A DNA stretch of 64,000 bases from Arsenicibacter rosenii (GTDB lineage Bacteria; Bacteroidota; Bacteroidia; Cytophagales; Spirosomataceae). The translations under genes and the position numbers were made by a program. The notes below the pieces were generated by a model. The model searched no databases, was not told where the DNA came from, and saw only the letters and a list, made by a program, of their open reading frames with translations. Of the stretch, positions 17,115 through 26,054 are shown one piece after another (within the stretch, counting starts at the first letter, position 1; each line of letters starts with the position of its first letter). The stretch is taken from positions 124,001 to 188,000 of the forward strand of contig NZ_MORL01000006.1 of the NCBI RefSeq assembly GCF_001870735.1, in the 5' to 3' direction.

Positions 17115-18473
17115 ATGAAAACGTTTCAGACTATTAATCCATATACCCTCGAAACCCTTCACGAATACACAGAAGAAACGCCGGAACAGGTGACCCGCCG
17201 GCTCGATCTGGCCGCAGCGGCTCAGCCGACCTGGGCGGCCCTGACCTTTTCGGAGCGGGCCCGGTGCTTTCGTGAACTTGCGGTTTACCTGCGTACCCAC
17301 AAAGACCGGCTGGCAGCGCTCATGACGGCCGAAATGGGAAAAATACTCCGTGAGTCAGTAGCGGAAATTGAAAAATGTGCCGGTCAGTGTGATCACTATG
17401 CCGAACACGCGGAGCAACTGCTGGCTACCGATCTGATTGCAACGGAGGCCCGCAAAAGCATGGTGGTATATGAGCCGGTAGGCATTGTACTGGCTATTAT
17501 GCCCTGGAATTTTCCGTACTGGCAGGTATTCCGGTATTCGGTACCGGCGCTAATGGCAGGCAACGTCACGATCCTGAAACACGCCCCGAATGTCTTTGGC
17601 AGCGCCGTGGCGATTGAGGAGGCTTACCGCGCTGCCGGTTTTCCCGAAGGTATTTTTCAGTCCGTCATTGCCGATACAAACGCCGTTGAACAACTGCTGA
17701 CCGATGACCGTGTGGGTATGGTGACCCTCACAGGCAGCGAACGCGCCGGTTCGGCGGTGGCTGCTCTGGCGGGAAAAAATATCAAAAAATCGGTGATGGA
17801 GCTGGGTGGCAGCGATCCGCTGATTGTGTTGCAGGATGCCGATCTGGAAAAAGCGGCCGACGCGGCTGTGCAGTCGCGGATGAGCAATGCCGGGCAGGTC
17901 TGTATTGCCGCGAAACGCTTTTTGGTCGAAAAGCCGGTAAAGGAGGCTTTCACCGCGCTGATAAAAGCGCGCATCGGAGAACTGGTTCAGGGTGACCCGA
18001 CGGCTCCCGAAACGGCCGTTGGCCCCGTTGCGCGGCTGGATCTGGCCGAAACGCTGGAAAAACAACTACAGGCTGCGCTGGCCGAAGGGGCCACGTTACT
18101 GGTTGGCGGCAAACGCGATCAGTGCAACTTCCAGCCGACATTGCTGGATGCTGTCAGCCCCGAATCGACCGTATTCCGCGAAGAAACGTTCGGGCCGCTG
18201 GCGGCCATTACGGAGGTCGCCGACGTTGAAGAGGCTGTCCGGCTGGCTAACGATTCGCGGTACGGGCTGAGCGCGGCTATCTGGACAGCCGATCTGTCAA
18301 AGGCCGAACAACTGAGCCGCCGGTTGCAGGTAGGCAGCGTGTTTGTCAACGCCGTGGCAAAATCTGATTCGCGGTTGCCAATCGGCGGCGTGAAAAAATC
18401 GGGTTATGGCCGTGAGCTATCCGAAGCCGGCATTAAAGATTTCTGCGTTACCAAAACGATTTATATTGCCTGA
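17115..18473 (+). CDS. NAD(P)-dependent succinate-semialdehyde dehydrogenase-type enzyme
   Basis: 452 residues from the ATG at 17115 (10 codons of upstream open frame are rejected because the family starts with MKTFQTINP). Aldehyde dehydrogenase motifs: PWNFPYW at 130-136 (oxyanion Asn132), TGSERAG at 206-212, MELGGSDP with Glu229, and the catalytic Cys263 in GQVCIA. The short length and [10 protein letters not shown] start fit the GabD/YneI-type succinate-semialdehyde dehydrogenases, which oxidise succinate semialdehyde to succinate. The precise substrate is inferred from family. It stands alone, ending at a hairpin shared with the convergent gene. Confidence 0.85.
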   Translation: MKTFQTINPYTLETLHEYTEETPEQVTRRLDLAAAAQPTWAALTFSERARCFRELAVYLRTHKDRLAALMTAEMGKILRESVAEIEKCAGQCDHYAEHAEQLLATDLIATEARKSMVVYEPVGIVLAIMPWNFPYWQVFRYSVPALMAGNVTILKHAPNVFGSAVAIEEAYRAAGFPEGIFQSVIADTNAVEQLLTDDRVGMVTLTGSERAGSAVAALAGKNIKKSVMELGGSDPLIVLQDADLEKAADAAVQSRMSNAGQVCIAAKRFLVEKPVKEAFTALIKARIGELVQGDPTAPETAVGPVARLDLAETLEKQLQAALAEGATLLVGGKRDQCNFQPTLLDAVSPESTVFREETFGPLAAITEVADVEEAVRLANDSRYGLSAAIWTADLSKAEQLSRRLQVGSVFVNAVAKSDSRLPIGGVKKSGYGRELSEAGIKDFCVTKTIYIA

Positions 18474-18480
18474 TCAAAGG

Positions 18481-18508
18481 GGCCGGTGCCGCACACAACG
18501 CACCGGCC
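18481..18508 (+). terminator. Bidirectional hairpin between convergent genes
   Basis: A perfect 9-bp GC-rich stem (GGCCGGTGC at 18481-18489, GCACCGGCC at 18500-18508) with a 10-nt loop lies between the dehydrogenase stop and the convergent small gene stop. No long T-tract follows on either side. Confidence 0.5.
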
Positions 18509-18516
18509 ATCTATGC

Positions 18517-18849
18517 TTACTTCTTTAGTTCCAGCGCCACCAGCTTCGGCTCATTGAACTGACCGGCTTTGGCTTGTTCCATTACTTTCTCCAGTACGGC
18601 GTTCAGGCGTTCCTGCGTTTGTTCGCGGCGGATATTCAGACGGCGGGGCAACGTTTCCTGATAAACAACCTGTAAGTTGTCGTTGTAAAACCGGACCAGG
18701 CTTTGCCGGTTGGCCGGTGAGGTTTCCACTACCCAGAAACCGGATGCCGGATAAATCCGTGGTCTGGCCGGCCGGGCGATGGATACCGAAACCAGTGTCA
18801 GGCAGAAAAAAGCGGATAAAAGCAGACGGAAGCGGTTTTGTGTTGTCAT
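18517..18849 (-). CDS. Small secreted protein of unknown function
   Basis: 110 residues with a signal peptide (LLLSAFFCLTLVSVSIA, cleavage near residue 25). The mature part reads GFWVVETSP...SLVRFYNDNLQVVYQETLPRRLNIRR followed by a helical tail, a pattern seen in small exported proteins of Cytophagales. No domain name is known to me. The 250-nt region upstream, before the LytS kinase, holds no credible gene. It converges with the dehydrogenase gene and shares the hairpin at 18481-18508. Confidence 0.75.
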   Translation of the reverse strand: MTTQNRFRLLLSAFFCLTLVSVSIARPARPRIYPASGFWVVETSPANRQSLVRFYNDNLQVVYQETLPRRLNIRREQTQERLNAVLEKVMEQAKAGQFNEPKLVALELKK

Positions 18850-19099
18850 GTTGTTTCCTGTTTAAGGAGGAGTATTTGTTGTTTGTCGGGTCAAAAATCA
18901 GCACGTCTGTAATACGAAACCACGGATTTCGCCCGTTGGGCTGTGCCTGCCGACCGACAGCCGGAAACCGTCGCTGAATGCCGCTGATCGTCTGCTGCCG
19001 CTGTTCGGCGACGAATGCCCGCCGTTTGTCTACAAACCGCTGATAGAGTGGTTAAACTGTTGCTGTTTGGCTACCTTTAAGGCACAAAAGCACTCCGGT

Positions 19100-20260
19100 A
19101 TGCAACTTTTCAACCACAATTTTGTCTTCTCCGGCCAGCCGCGTTACCGGCTGCAACGACATGGCTTATTCTGGAGCATGGCGTGGTTATACTGTACGGT
19201 GCTGTATGGGTTTCTGCCCATGAGTATCTGGCTGGAAAAAGGCGTTCCGGTCGGACGGGCTTTGATCCGAAGCTATGTAGTGTCGGGCATTGAGGCCTTT
19301 CTGTTTTTGCCATCCCATATGTTTCTGGCCTACGGTATCATCTATGTGCTTTTTCCGCGTTACCTGAACCCCAACCGCTACCTGCATCTGGTCTTTGGCA
19401 TCCTGATCCTGATGGTGCTTACCTCGGTGCTGTCGACCGTCACGGTTCAGTGGATTGTCGCTCCGCTGCGGCTTGTAATGGGAACGGGCCGCACACAGGG
19501 CATTTTCTTTTACTCCATGATGGCAGGGCTGCGGGGGGCTACCACGTTTGCCGGTTTTGCTACGGCTATTAAGCTGGCCAAAATCTGGTATACAAAACAG
19601 GAAGCCTATCAGGAAATCGAACGCGAAAAGCTACAGGCGGAGCTGCAGTTGCTGAAGTCGCAGGTCCATCCGCATTTCCTGTTCAACACGCTCAATAACC
19701 TGTATGCCTTGACGCTTCAGCGCTCCGAACAGTCACCGGCGGTGGTGCTGAAGCTTTCGGAGTTGCTGCGGTATATGCTGTATGAGTGCAATGCGGCCGA
19801 GGTACCGCTGAGCAAGGAGATTACCTTTCTGAAAAACTACATAGCGCTGGAGCAACTGCGCTATGGTAACCGGCTCGATATGTCGGTATCGATCAAGGGC
19901 GACTGGCCGCGCCGGCATATTGCCCCGCTCTTACTGATCCCGTTTCTGGAAAATGCGTTTAAACATGGCACGAGTCAGCAACTGGAACAGGCATGGATGC
20001 ACCTCGATCTGAGTGTACAGGGTAATATCCTTAAATTTAAACTGATTAACAGCTGCGATACAGAACAGGAACAGACCGGTGAGGTGGGCGGCATCGGGCT
20101 TCAGAACGTAAGAAAACGCCTGAGTCTGCTTTATCCCGACCGGTATGAACTGCGGACTGTAGCCAGTGAAGAAACGTTTATGGTCATTTTAACGCTTGAA
20201 CTAACGGACCGGCTGCGGGCATCGTCGCCGCTGGTTATTTTAGAACAGGAGGCTGCTTAA
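19100..20260 (+). CDS. LytS/YehU-type membrane histidine kinase
   Basis: 386 residues from the ATG at 19100; a TTG 33 nt upstream is less likely. Four membrane helices (about 24-44, 60-84, 97-120, 137-160) are followed by a coiled linker and the His_kinase domain with QVHPHFLFNTLNN at 188-200 (phosphoacceptor His192), then a HATPase domain with FLENAFKHG and GIGLQNVRKRL. This is the kinase class that pairs with LytTR regulators; the partner starts 1 nt after its stop. The sensed signal is unknown. Confidence 0.93.
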   Translation: MQLFNHNFVFSGQPRYRLQRHGLFWSMAWLYCTVLYGFLPMSIWLEKGVPVGRALIRSYVVSGIEAFLFLPSHMFLAYGIIYVLFPRYLNPNRYLHLVFGILILMVLTSVLSTVTVQWIVAPLRLVMGTGRTQGIFFYSMMAGLRGATTFAGFATAIKLAKIWYTKQEAYQEIEREKLQAELQLLKSQVHPHFLFNTLNNLYALTLQRSEQSPAVVLKLSELLRYMLYECNAAEVPLSKEITFLKNYIALEQLRYGNRLDMSVSIKGDWPRRHIAPLLLIPFLENAFKHGTSQQLEQAWMHLDLSVQGNILKFKLINSCDTEQEQTGEVGGIGLQNVRKRLSLLYPDRYELRTVASEETFMVILTLELTDRLRASSPLVILEQEAA

Positions 20261-20261
20261 T

Positions 20262-20978
20262 ATGGGAACACGTTGCTTGTTGGTAGACGACGAACCGCCG
20301 GCATTAGCCATACTGGCGTCGTATGTTGATATGGTGGATGGACTGGAAATGGTCGGGACATGTCAGAATGCGGTACAGGCCTTCAGCGTGTTGCAGGAGC
20401 GGCCGGTCGATCTGCTGTTTCTGGATATTAACATGCCGAAGCTGCTGGGCACGGATTTCCTCCGTAGCCTGCGCAACCCGCCTAAAACGATCTTTACAAC
20501 CGCGTACCGCGATTATGCCCTTGACGGCTATGAGCTCGATGTGGTCGATTACCTCCTGAAGCCCATTCCGTTCGACCGCTTTTTACGGGCGATTGCCAAG
20601 GTCATGAAAACCGAAGCAGTTGCCCCGCCCATACCGGCTGAGCGCGAAGCAGTCCCGCCCGCCAATGACGCGTTTCTGTATTTCCGCGCCGACCGGAAGA
20701 TGGTCAAAATTTACCTGCATGACATCCTGTATGTGGAAAGTCTGAAGGATTACATCAAAATTGTGACCATAAGCCAGAAACCGCTGCTGGTAAAACAAAC
20801 GATTTCGTCGGTGGAGGAGATGCTGCCGGAGACCGGTTTTCTGCGCATTCACCGGTCGTATATTATTGCGGTAAACAAAATATCGGCTTTCACGCCTGCC
20901 CACGTTGATATTGCAGGGGTTGAGTTGCCGATCGGGCGCTTATACCAGAAAGATGTCGGCCGTGTACTGAAAATCTGA
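20262..20978 (+). CDS. LytTR-family response regulator
   Basis: 238 residues. Receiver domain with D9/D10, phosphoacceptor Asp55 (LFLDINMP), the TTAYRDYAL block and Lys in YLLKPIPF; then a LytTR DNA-binding domain from about 140 to the end (YVESLKDYIKI, FLRIHRSYIIAVNKI, LPIGRLYQKDV). It forms the cognate pair with the LytS-type kinase 1 nt upstream. Such pairs often control envelope or polysaccharide genes, and a sugar locus begins 196 nt downstream, but control of that locus is not demonstrated by the sequence. Confidence 0.95.
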   Translation: MGTRCLLVDDEPPALAILASYVDMVDGLEMVGTCQNAVQAFSVLQERPVDLLFLDINMPKLLGTDFLRSLRNPPKTIFTTAYRDYALDGYELDVVDYLLKPIPFDRFLRAIAKVMKTEAVAPPIPAEREAVPPANDAFLYFRADRKMVKIYLHDILYVESLKDYIKIVTISQKPLLVKQTISSVEEMLPETGFLRIHRSYIIAVNKISAFTPAHVDIAGVELPIGRLYQKDVGRVLKI

Positions 20979-21145
20979 CCTTGGAAAACGCCTGCGTCCT
21001 GGTTACAGACAAAAAGTTATCGAACGTACAGATAGGACCATTATCAGGTTAAGCGGCTTACTTTAAGCGAATTTAACCCGAAAACTGATCTCTTTTTCCG
21101 GTAAACAAGGTTAGCGTATGTTCTAGGGATTATTGGTTTTATCTA

Positions 21146-21153
21146 TAATTTTG
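21146..21153 (+). promoter_or_regulatory. -7 promoter box before the sugar locus
   Basis: TAATTTTG matches TAnnTTTG and lies 21 nt before the ATG at 21175. No good -33 TTTG is found at the expected distance, so this is a half-promoter call. Confidence 0.4.
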
Positions 21154-21174
21154 CGCGGTACTAACTGGCGCAAA

Positions 21175-22443
21175 ATGCCTGATTTCACGCAAATAGTTTA
21201 TCAAAAAGCAGCGATTACGGCCGTATTGTCGCTGTTTATCTGGTTTCTCTGGACCTTCAGAGACCGGATTAATGTTGCTCCGCAGCAGCAGCCAATGGTT
21301 ATATGGCTGGCCTTTATCGCGTTACGCATCCTGCCGTTCATTGCCGTTTACCTGGTATTTGACTACGACGCCCGTTCGGATGTCCACATGTTTTATGTTT
21401 CGGCACTCGATGCCTACAAACTGAAACTGGTATATAAAGATTTTGACTCGGCTTATTCGCCGGTATTTGCCTACCTGACGGCCTTACCCCTCATTTTCTG
21501 GAACAGTCCGAAGGCCATCATTCTGTTACTGATTCTGATTGAAGGCCTTACGCTGCAACTCACCTTCCGGCTGTATCAGAACGGGGGCGGGGTGCATTTT
21601 CGCGGCGATAACCCGTTTCATAAAGCCTTGATTTATTTGTTCTTACCGATTCCGTTTGTGTTGTCGGTGCTGAGCGGTCAGGAAGATTTACTGATGTGGC
21701 TGTTTGGGGTCATCTGTCTGCTGGTCTGGCGCGAGCGCAAAGACGATTTGTGGGTGGGTATCGTGCTCGGCATCGGGATGGTGGTTACCAAGGCCATTCT
21801 GATTCTGACACTGATCCCGGTCTTTTTTCTGGTCCGTAACCATATCCGGTATATCCTCGGATTGTTACTTGTCGGCGTACCGTCGCTGGCAATTATGTAC
21901 TGGCTGGTGGGTATGGAGTTTCTGGAGCCGATTCAGCAGGCGAACGACCCCAGAACGCCGAACCTCTGGACCATTCTCCGGACCGCCATCGGGCCGATGG
22001 TGCCGCTGGGGGCTAAGATCCTGAACTGGGTCGGTCTGGTGTTAATACTGGGCTTTGCCGGTTTCTTAGGATTTTACTATCGGCAGCGTAACCGCTTTGC
22101 AGATGGCTTTGTGGCCTTGTGGGTTGTGACCTATGCGTTTATGATGATCGTACAGCAAAGTTCCCTTGCGAATTATGCCTACATCTTCATTTTGCCAATG
22201 CTTTTTGCCACCTTATCGTTCGATAAAAAATACCATTTGCTTGTCTTGCTTTTGTTTAATTTTACGGTCGTTGTTCAGCCACCCATCTGGTGGGGGATGA
22301 ACATGCCACTATTCAAAAGCTTTGCTGATTTAGCGAATCCATGGGCACTGGCCGAGTATCTTCTCGAAATTGCCATTGTCGGGTGCCTGATCTGGGTGAT
22401 TGTCACGCAGATACGATCATTCAGAGCTGTATTAACGAAATAA
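21175..22443 (+). CDS. Polytopic membrane protein, GT-C/GT87-like glycosyltransferase candidate
   Basis: 422 residues from the ATG at 21175 with about ten membrane helices. After the second helix comes FDYDARSDVHMFYVSALDAYK and YKDFDSAYSPVFAYLTALP; the acidic pair in the first periplasmic loop and the YSP motif are features of GT-C enzymes such as GT87, which use polyprenyl-phosphate sugars. I cannot assign a named family with certainty. It starts a plus-strand run with the oxidoreductase (7-nt gap), acyltransferase, aminotransferase and GT2 genes, consistent with a role in making or exporting a surface glycan. Confidence 0.7.
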   Translation: MPDFTQIVYQKAAITAVLSLFIWFLWTFRDRINVAPQQQPMVIWLAFIALRILPFIAVYLVFDYDARSDVHMFYVSALDAYKLKLVYKDFDSAYSPVFAYLTALPLIFWNSPKAIILLLILIEGLTLQLTFRLYQNGGGVHFRGDNPFHKALIYLFLPIPFVLSVLSGQEDLLMWLFGVICLLVWRERKDDLWVGIVLGIGMVVTKAILILTLIPVFFLVRNHIRYILGLLLVGVPSLAIMYWLVGMEFLEPIQQANDPRTPNLWTILRTAIGPMVPLGAKILNWVGLVLILGFAGFLGFYYRQRNRFADGFVALWVVTYAFMMIVQQSSLANYAYIFILPMLFATLSFDKKYHLLVLLLFNFTVVVQPPIWWGMNMPLFKSFADLANPWALAEYLLEIAIVGCLIWVIVTQIRSFRAVLTK

Positions 22444-22450
22444 ATCTATA

Positions 22451-23458
22451 ATGCTACAAATCGGTTTAGTTGGTTACGGGTATTGGGGCATCAACCTGCT
22501 GCGTAACTTCATGAGTACCCCCCGTTGCACTGTCAAAACCGTTTGCGACCCACGTCCGGAGCGTCAGGCAATTGCTCAGCGTAATTTTCCATCGGTTGGT
22601 GTGACGGCCGATTTTAGCGATCTGCTCAATGACCCGGCTATTGATGCCGTCATCCTGGCAACGCCCGTTTTCTCGCACTATCCGCTGGCGAAACAGGCGC
22701 TGCTGGCCGGTAAACACGTGCTGGTCGAAAAACCGTTTACGGCTAGTGTCGCCCATGCCGAAGAACTCATTGAGCTGGCCGCACAGCAAAATAAGGTGAT
22801 CATGGTCGATCATACCTTTCTCTACACGGGTTCGGTGCAGAAAATCAAGTCGTTATGTGATACCGGTGAAATCGGAAAATTACAATATTTCGACTCGACG
22901 CGGATCAACCTGGGCCTTTTCCAGTCCGATGTAAACGTTATCTGGGATCTTGCGCCGCACGATATTTCGATTCTGTTCCACCTGTATCCCGAGCGGCCGG
23001 TCAGCCTGAGCGCAACCGGTAAGGCCCACGCACTGAACAAAATCGAGAACATCGCCTACCTGACGCTGCACTACGGATCGGACTTTATTGCCCACTTCAC
23101 CTGCTCCTGGATTTCGCCGCTGAAAGTGCGCCGGATTCTGATTGGCGGCGATAAGCGGATGGTATTATACGATGATGTTGAACCGACCGAAAAGGTAAAA
23201 ATGTACAGCACCAGCTACGAGGTAAACCAATCGGAGCAGGAAAAACACAAAATGCTGATTGACTACCGCACCGGCGATATCTTTATCCCGAAAGTGGCTC
23301 AGAAAGAAGCACTTGCTGAAATGGCTGCCGATTTCGTCGCCTCAATCCTCGATGGAAAGCAACCGTTGGTCGACGGCCGGAAAGGCCTTGAAGTCGTGCG
23401 TGTGCTGGAAGCAGCTGAGGCATCGATTAAACAAAACGGGAAGGAAATCTTTTTATAA
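22451..23458 (+). CDS. Gfo/Idh/MocA-family sugar oxidoreductase (WlbA/WbpB-like)
   Basis: 335 residues. The N-terminal Rossmann fold has GYGYWG at 8-13, and the family's catalytic EKP motif is at 93-95 (Lys94). The C-terminal alpha/beta domain carries WDLAPHDISI, the hallmark histidine block of nucleotide-sugar dehydrogenating members. With the acyltransferase (3-nt gap) and aminotransferase downstream, it fits the step that oxidises C3 of a UDP-N-acetyl-hexosaminuronate so that an amino group can be added. The required UDP-sugar 6-dehydrogenase is not in the window. Confidence 0.88.
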   Translation: MLQIGLVGYGYWGINLLRNFMSTPRCTVKTVCDPRPERQAIAQRNFPSVGVTADFSDLLNDPAIDAVILATPVFSHYPLAKQALLAGKHVLVEKPFTASVAHAEELIELAAQQNKVIMVDHTFLYTGSVQKIKSLCDTGEIGKLQYFDSTRINLGLFQSDVNVIWDLAPHDISILFHLYPERPVSLSATGKAHALNKIENIAYLTLHYGSDFIAHFTCSWISPLKVRRILIGGDKRMVLYDDVEPTEKVKMYSTSYEVNQSEQEKHKMLIDYRTGDIFIPKVAQKEALAEMAADFVASILDGKQPLVDGRKGLEVVRVLEAAEASIKQNGKEIFL

Positions 23459-23461
23459 CCC

Positions 23462-23956
23462 ATGCAGATAGTAACCGAAAACTCACCCAAGCGCTCCCTG
23501 AACAATGTGCAGGTTGGCGAAGGCGTTAAAATATATGACTTTGTGAATGCCTACCACTGCTCAATCGACGACGGGTCGAAGGTAGGTACGTTTGTCGAAA
23601 TCCAGAAAGGGGCGACAATCGGCAAAAACTGCAAGATTTCGAGCCACAGCTTTATCTGCGAAGGCGTTCATATTGAAGACAATGTCTTTCTGGGGCACAA
23701 CGTCACCTTTATCAACGACCGGTTCCCGCGTGCCACCAATCCCGACGGATCTATCCAGACCGATGCCGACTGGACCATGGAAGAAACGTGGGTGAAGACC
23801 GGGGCGTCGATCGGCTCGAGTGTAACCATTCTGTGTGGCGTAACCATCGGCGAAGGTGCCATTGTCGGGGCCGGTTCAGTGGTTACCAAAGATGTGGCTC
23901 CTTATACCATCGTAGCCGGTAACCCCGCTAAGTTTTTAAAAGAAGTAACTAAGTAA
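23462..23956 (+). CDS. Left-handed beta-helix N-acetyltransferase (WbpD-like)
   Basis: 164 residues made almost entirely of hexapeptide repeats (for example [42 protein letters not shown]) followed by the conserved end [14 protein letters not shown]. An inserted loop [14 protein letters not shown] is typical of the WlbB/WbpD/FdtC group, which acetylates the 3-amino group of a nucleotide sugar using acetyl-CoA. The gene lies between the oxidoreductase and the aminotransferase, the order expected for that pathway. Acetyl as the donor is inferred from family. Confidence 0.9.
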   Translation: MQIVTENSPKRSLNNVQVGEGVKIYDFVNAYHCSIDDGSKVGTFVEIQKGATIGKNCKISSHSFICEGVHIEDNVFLGHNVTFINDRFPRATNPDGSIQTDADWTMEETWVKTGASIGSSVTILCGVTIGEGAIVGAGSVVTKDVAPYTIVAGNPAKFLKEVTK

Positions 23957-24047
23957 AACCGGAACAGAAGCCTGCTGAACGCAGCTGATCCGGTGTATAA
24001 CGATGCTGACGGGCCACGGCTCCGGAAGCGCAAACGCCTAACGAAAC

Positions 24048-25157
24048 ATGTTATCAACCATAGCTAAAATCCCCTGCCTCGATCTGAAAAAGCAGTATGC
24101 GCAAATTAAGGACGAGGTGCTGAAAGTTACCGAAGAGGTTTTCGAGTCGAATGCGTTTTCGGGTGGTCCGTATGTCGATGCCTTTGAGCAACACTTTGCC
24201 GACTATTGCGGCACACAGTATGCCATGGGCGTTAACAACGGTACCACGGCGCTACAGCTTGCCATGCTGGCGCTCGGCGTTGGTCCGGGCGATGAAGTAA
24301 TCATTCCCGCCAATACGTTTATTGCCACGGCGTGGGGAGCTTCTCACGTAGGCGCAACGCCGGTTTTTGTCGATTGCGACCCCGATACGTGGGAAATCGA
24401 CCCTGCTCAGATTGAGTGCCGCATTACCGAACGGACAAAAGTTATTGCCGGTGTACACCTCTACGGCCAACCTTTCGACGTGCAGGCAGTTAAAGCAATA
24501 GCGGACAGGTTCGGCCTGAAAATGATCGAAGATGCCGCCCAGGCGCACGGTGCCCGGTATAACGGTACCCGTGTCGGTGGGTTTGGTGAAATGGCCTGTT
24601 TCAGCTTCTACCCGGGCAAAAACCTGGGCGCGTATGGCGAGGCCGGTGGCATGACTACCAACGACAAAGCCTATTACGACCATGTACGGAGCCTGCGGAA
24701 CCACGGTTGCCAGGTCCGGTACTACCACGATGAAGTGGGGTACAACATGCGTATGGACGGGTTGCAGGGCGCTATTCTGGACATCAAACTGCGGTATCTG
24801 GACGCGTGGAACGGCCGCCGGCAGGAGATTGCAAAGGCGTATCAGCAGGGCATTACCAATCCGGCGGTGAAGATGCAGAAGCAGCCGGAGTGGGCGGAGT
24901 CGGTCTATCACCTGTTTGTGGTAACGGTCGAAAACCGGGACGATTTTATGACGTACCTGAACGAAAACAACGTTTTTCCGGGGCTTCATTATCCCGTGCC
25001 TTGTCACCTGCAGAAGGCGTACCATAACCTGAGTTATCACCGGGGCGATTTCCCGCATTCGGAATACCTGGCCGATCATTGCCTGTCCTTGCCGATGTTT
25101 GCTGAGCTGACCGATGAGGAAGTGCAGCATGTGATCAACGTAATCAATAAGTATTAA
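24048..25157 (+). CDS. DegT/DnrJ/EryC1/StrS sugar aminotransferase (WbpE-like)
   Basis: 369 residues. Typical fold-type I PLP enzyme of sugar biosynthesis: GVNNGTTALQLAMLALG at 61-77, EVIIPANTF at 83-91, Asp162 in IEDAAQAHGA, and the PLP-lysine Lys191 in SFYPGKNLGAYGEAG, then the RMDGLQGAIL block. It would transfer an amino group to the 3-keto sugar from the oxidoreductase, using glutamate, before acetylation by the upstream enzyme. The 91-nt gap before it is larger than others in the run but shows no terminator. Confidence 0.92.
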   Translation: MLSTIAKIPCLDLKKQYAQIKDEVLKVTEEVFESNAFSGGPYVDAFEQHFADYCGTQYAMGVNNGTTALQLAMLALGVGPGDEVIIPANTFIATAWGASHVGATPVFVDCDPDTWEIDPAQIECRITERTKVIAGVHLYGQPFDVQAVKAIADRFGLKMIEDAAQAHGARYNGTRVGGFGEMACFSFYPGKNLGAYGEAGGMTTNDKAYYDHVRSLRNHGCQVRYYHDEVGYNMRMDGLQGAILDIKLRYLDAWNGRRQEIAKAYQQGITNPAVKMQKQPEWAESVYHLFVVTVENRDDFMTYLNENNVFPGLHYPVPCHLQKAYHNLSYHRGDFPHSEYLADHCLSLPMFAELTDEEVQHVINVINKY

Positions 25158-25208
25158 CCGAACGGCGCGGCCGGTTTACACAAAGCCGCCGCGCTGTCAG
25201 CCAATAGC

Positions 25209-25952
25209 ATGAATCAAACCTGGAGTGTTGTCGTTTTTTGTTATAACGAAGTAGGAACGGTCGAGAAGGTCGTTACAAAGCTGGTCAATACGTTTGAGCA
25301 GCACCGGCCCGGACAGTACGAAATCGTCATTGTCGACGACGGCAGCTCCGATGGTTCTGATGCCGTGATCCGTCAGCTGGATGCGCGTTTCGATGTGGTC
25401 CGGCCGGTGTTTCATAAAACAAACCGGGGCATCGGTCATGCCCTGCGCACGGGTTATGCCAACGCCCGGAACGAAAACCTGACCGCTGTGCCGGCCGACG
25501 GGCAGTTCAACACCGACGAGCTGATTCCGTATCTGGATATACCGGCAAACTCCTTTGTATCGTACTTCCGGCTCGAAAACACGACGTACACCATGGCGCG
25601 GAATGCGTTGTCGTATGCCAACCGCATGGTCAATAAGTTATATCTTGGCTTTGACCTGAAAGACGTTAACTGGGTAAAAATCTACAAAACCGCCGATCTG
25701 CACGCGCTGAATCTGGAGATCGAAAGCTCGCTGATTGAAAGTGAGATTTGTGCCAAGCTCCTGGTGTCGGGGCGTAAGGTGGTGCAGGTCGAATCGCGCT
25801 ACCATCCGCGTGAGGCCGGTGTCAGCAAAGGGGCCTCGTGGTACATTGTCCGGCAGGCATTGCGGGATACGCTGACCCTCGGGGCCGTCCTTCGCCGCTT
25901 CCGCGTCGAGCTGAAGCGCAAACGCCGCGAACAGGCCGCTGCAGTGCGGTAA
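25209..25952 (+). CDS. GT2-family glycosyltransferase
   Basis: 247 residues with the GT-A fold: VVVFCYNEVGTVEKV at the N-terminus, VDDGSSDGS as the nucleotide-binding aspartates, KTNRGIGHALRTGYANA, and PADGQF in place of the DxD motif. It resembles dolichol-phosphate-mannose-synthase-like enzymes but lacks their C-terminal membrane helices, so it probably acts at the cytoplasmic face on a lipid-linked acceptor. It ends the sugar run; a long palindrome (25986-26033) follows and separates it from the convergent gene. Confidence 0.88.
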   Translation: MNQTWSVVVFCYNEVGTVEKVVTKLVNTFEQHRPGQYEIVIVDDGSSDGSDAVIRQLDARFDVVRPVFHKTNRGIGHALRTGYANARNENLTAVPADGQFNTDELIPYLDIPANSFVSYFRLENTTYTMARNALSYANRMVNKLYLGFDLKDVNWVKIYKTADLHALNLEIESSLIESEICAKLLVSGRKVVQVESRYHPREAGVSKGASWYIVRQALRDTLTLGAVLRRFRVELKRKRREQAAAVR

Positions 25953-25985
25953 AGAAGGGATTTATGGAGTTATGTAATGTTATGT

Positions 25986-26033
25986 AGTGGTGGCACGACT
26001 CAAACAGCAACGGCTGCCGGTCGTGCCACCACT
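25986..26033 (+). repeat. Extragenic palindrome, copy 1 of the GTGGTGGCACGAC family
   Basis: A perfect 14-bp stem (AGTGGTGGCACGAC at 25986-25999, GTCGTGCCACCACT at 26020-26033) with a 20-nt loop, followed by TTTTT. It lies between two convergent genes. The same stem occurs at 34713-34745, also between convergent genes, so this is a mobile or copied element that can double as a terminator. Confidence 0.75.
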
Positions 26034-26054
26034 TTTTATAAGTCCTCTACTTTT

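Noticed and set aside
18870-19050. Open stretch of about 60 codons on the minus strand upstream of the small secreted protein
   Set aside because: It opens right after a stop and has no start codon; composition is not convincing and nothing is recognisable in it.
24252-25130. 292-codon open frame on the minus strand
   Set aside because: Antisense to the DegT aminotransferase with all its motifs; a shadow of its third-position GC bias.
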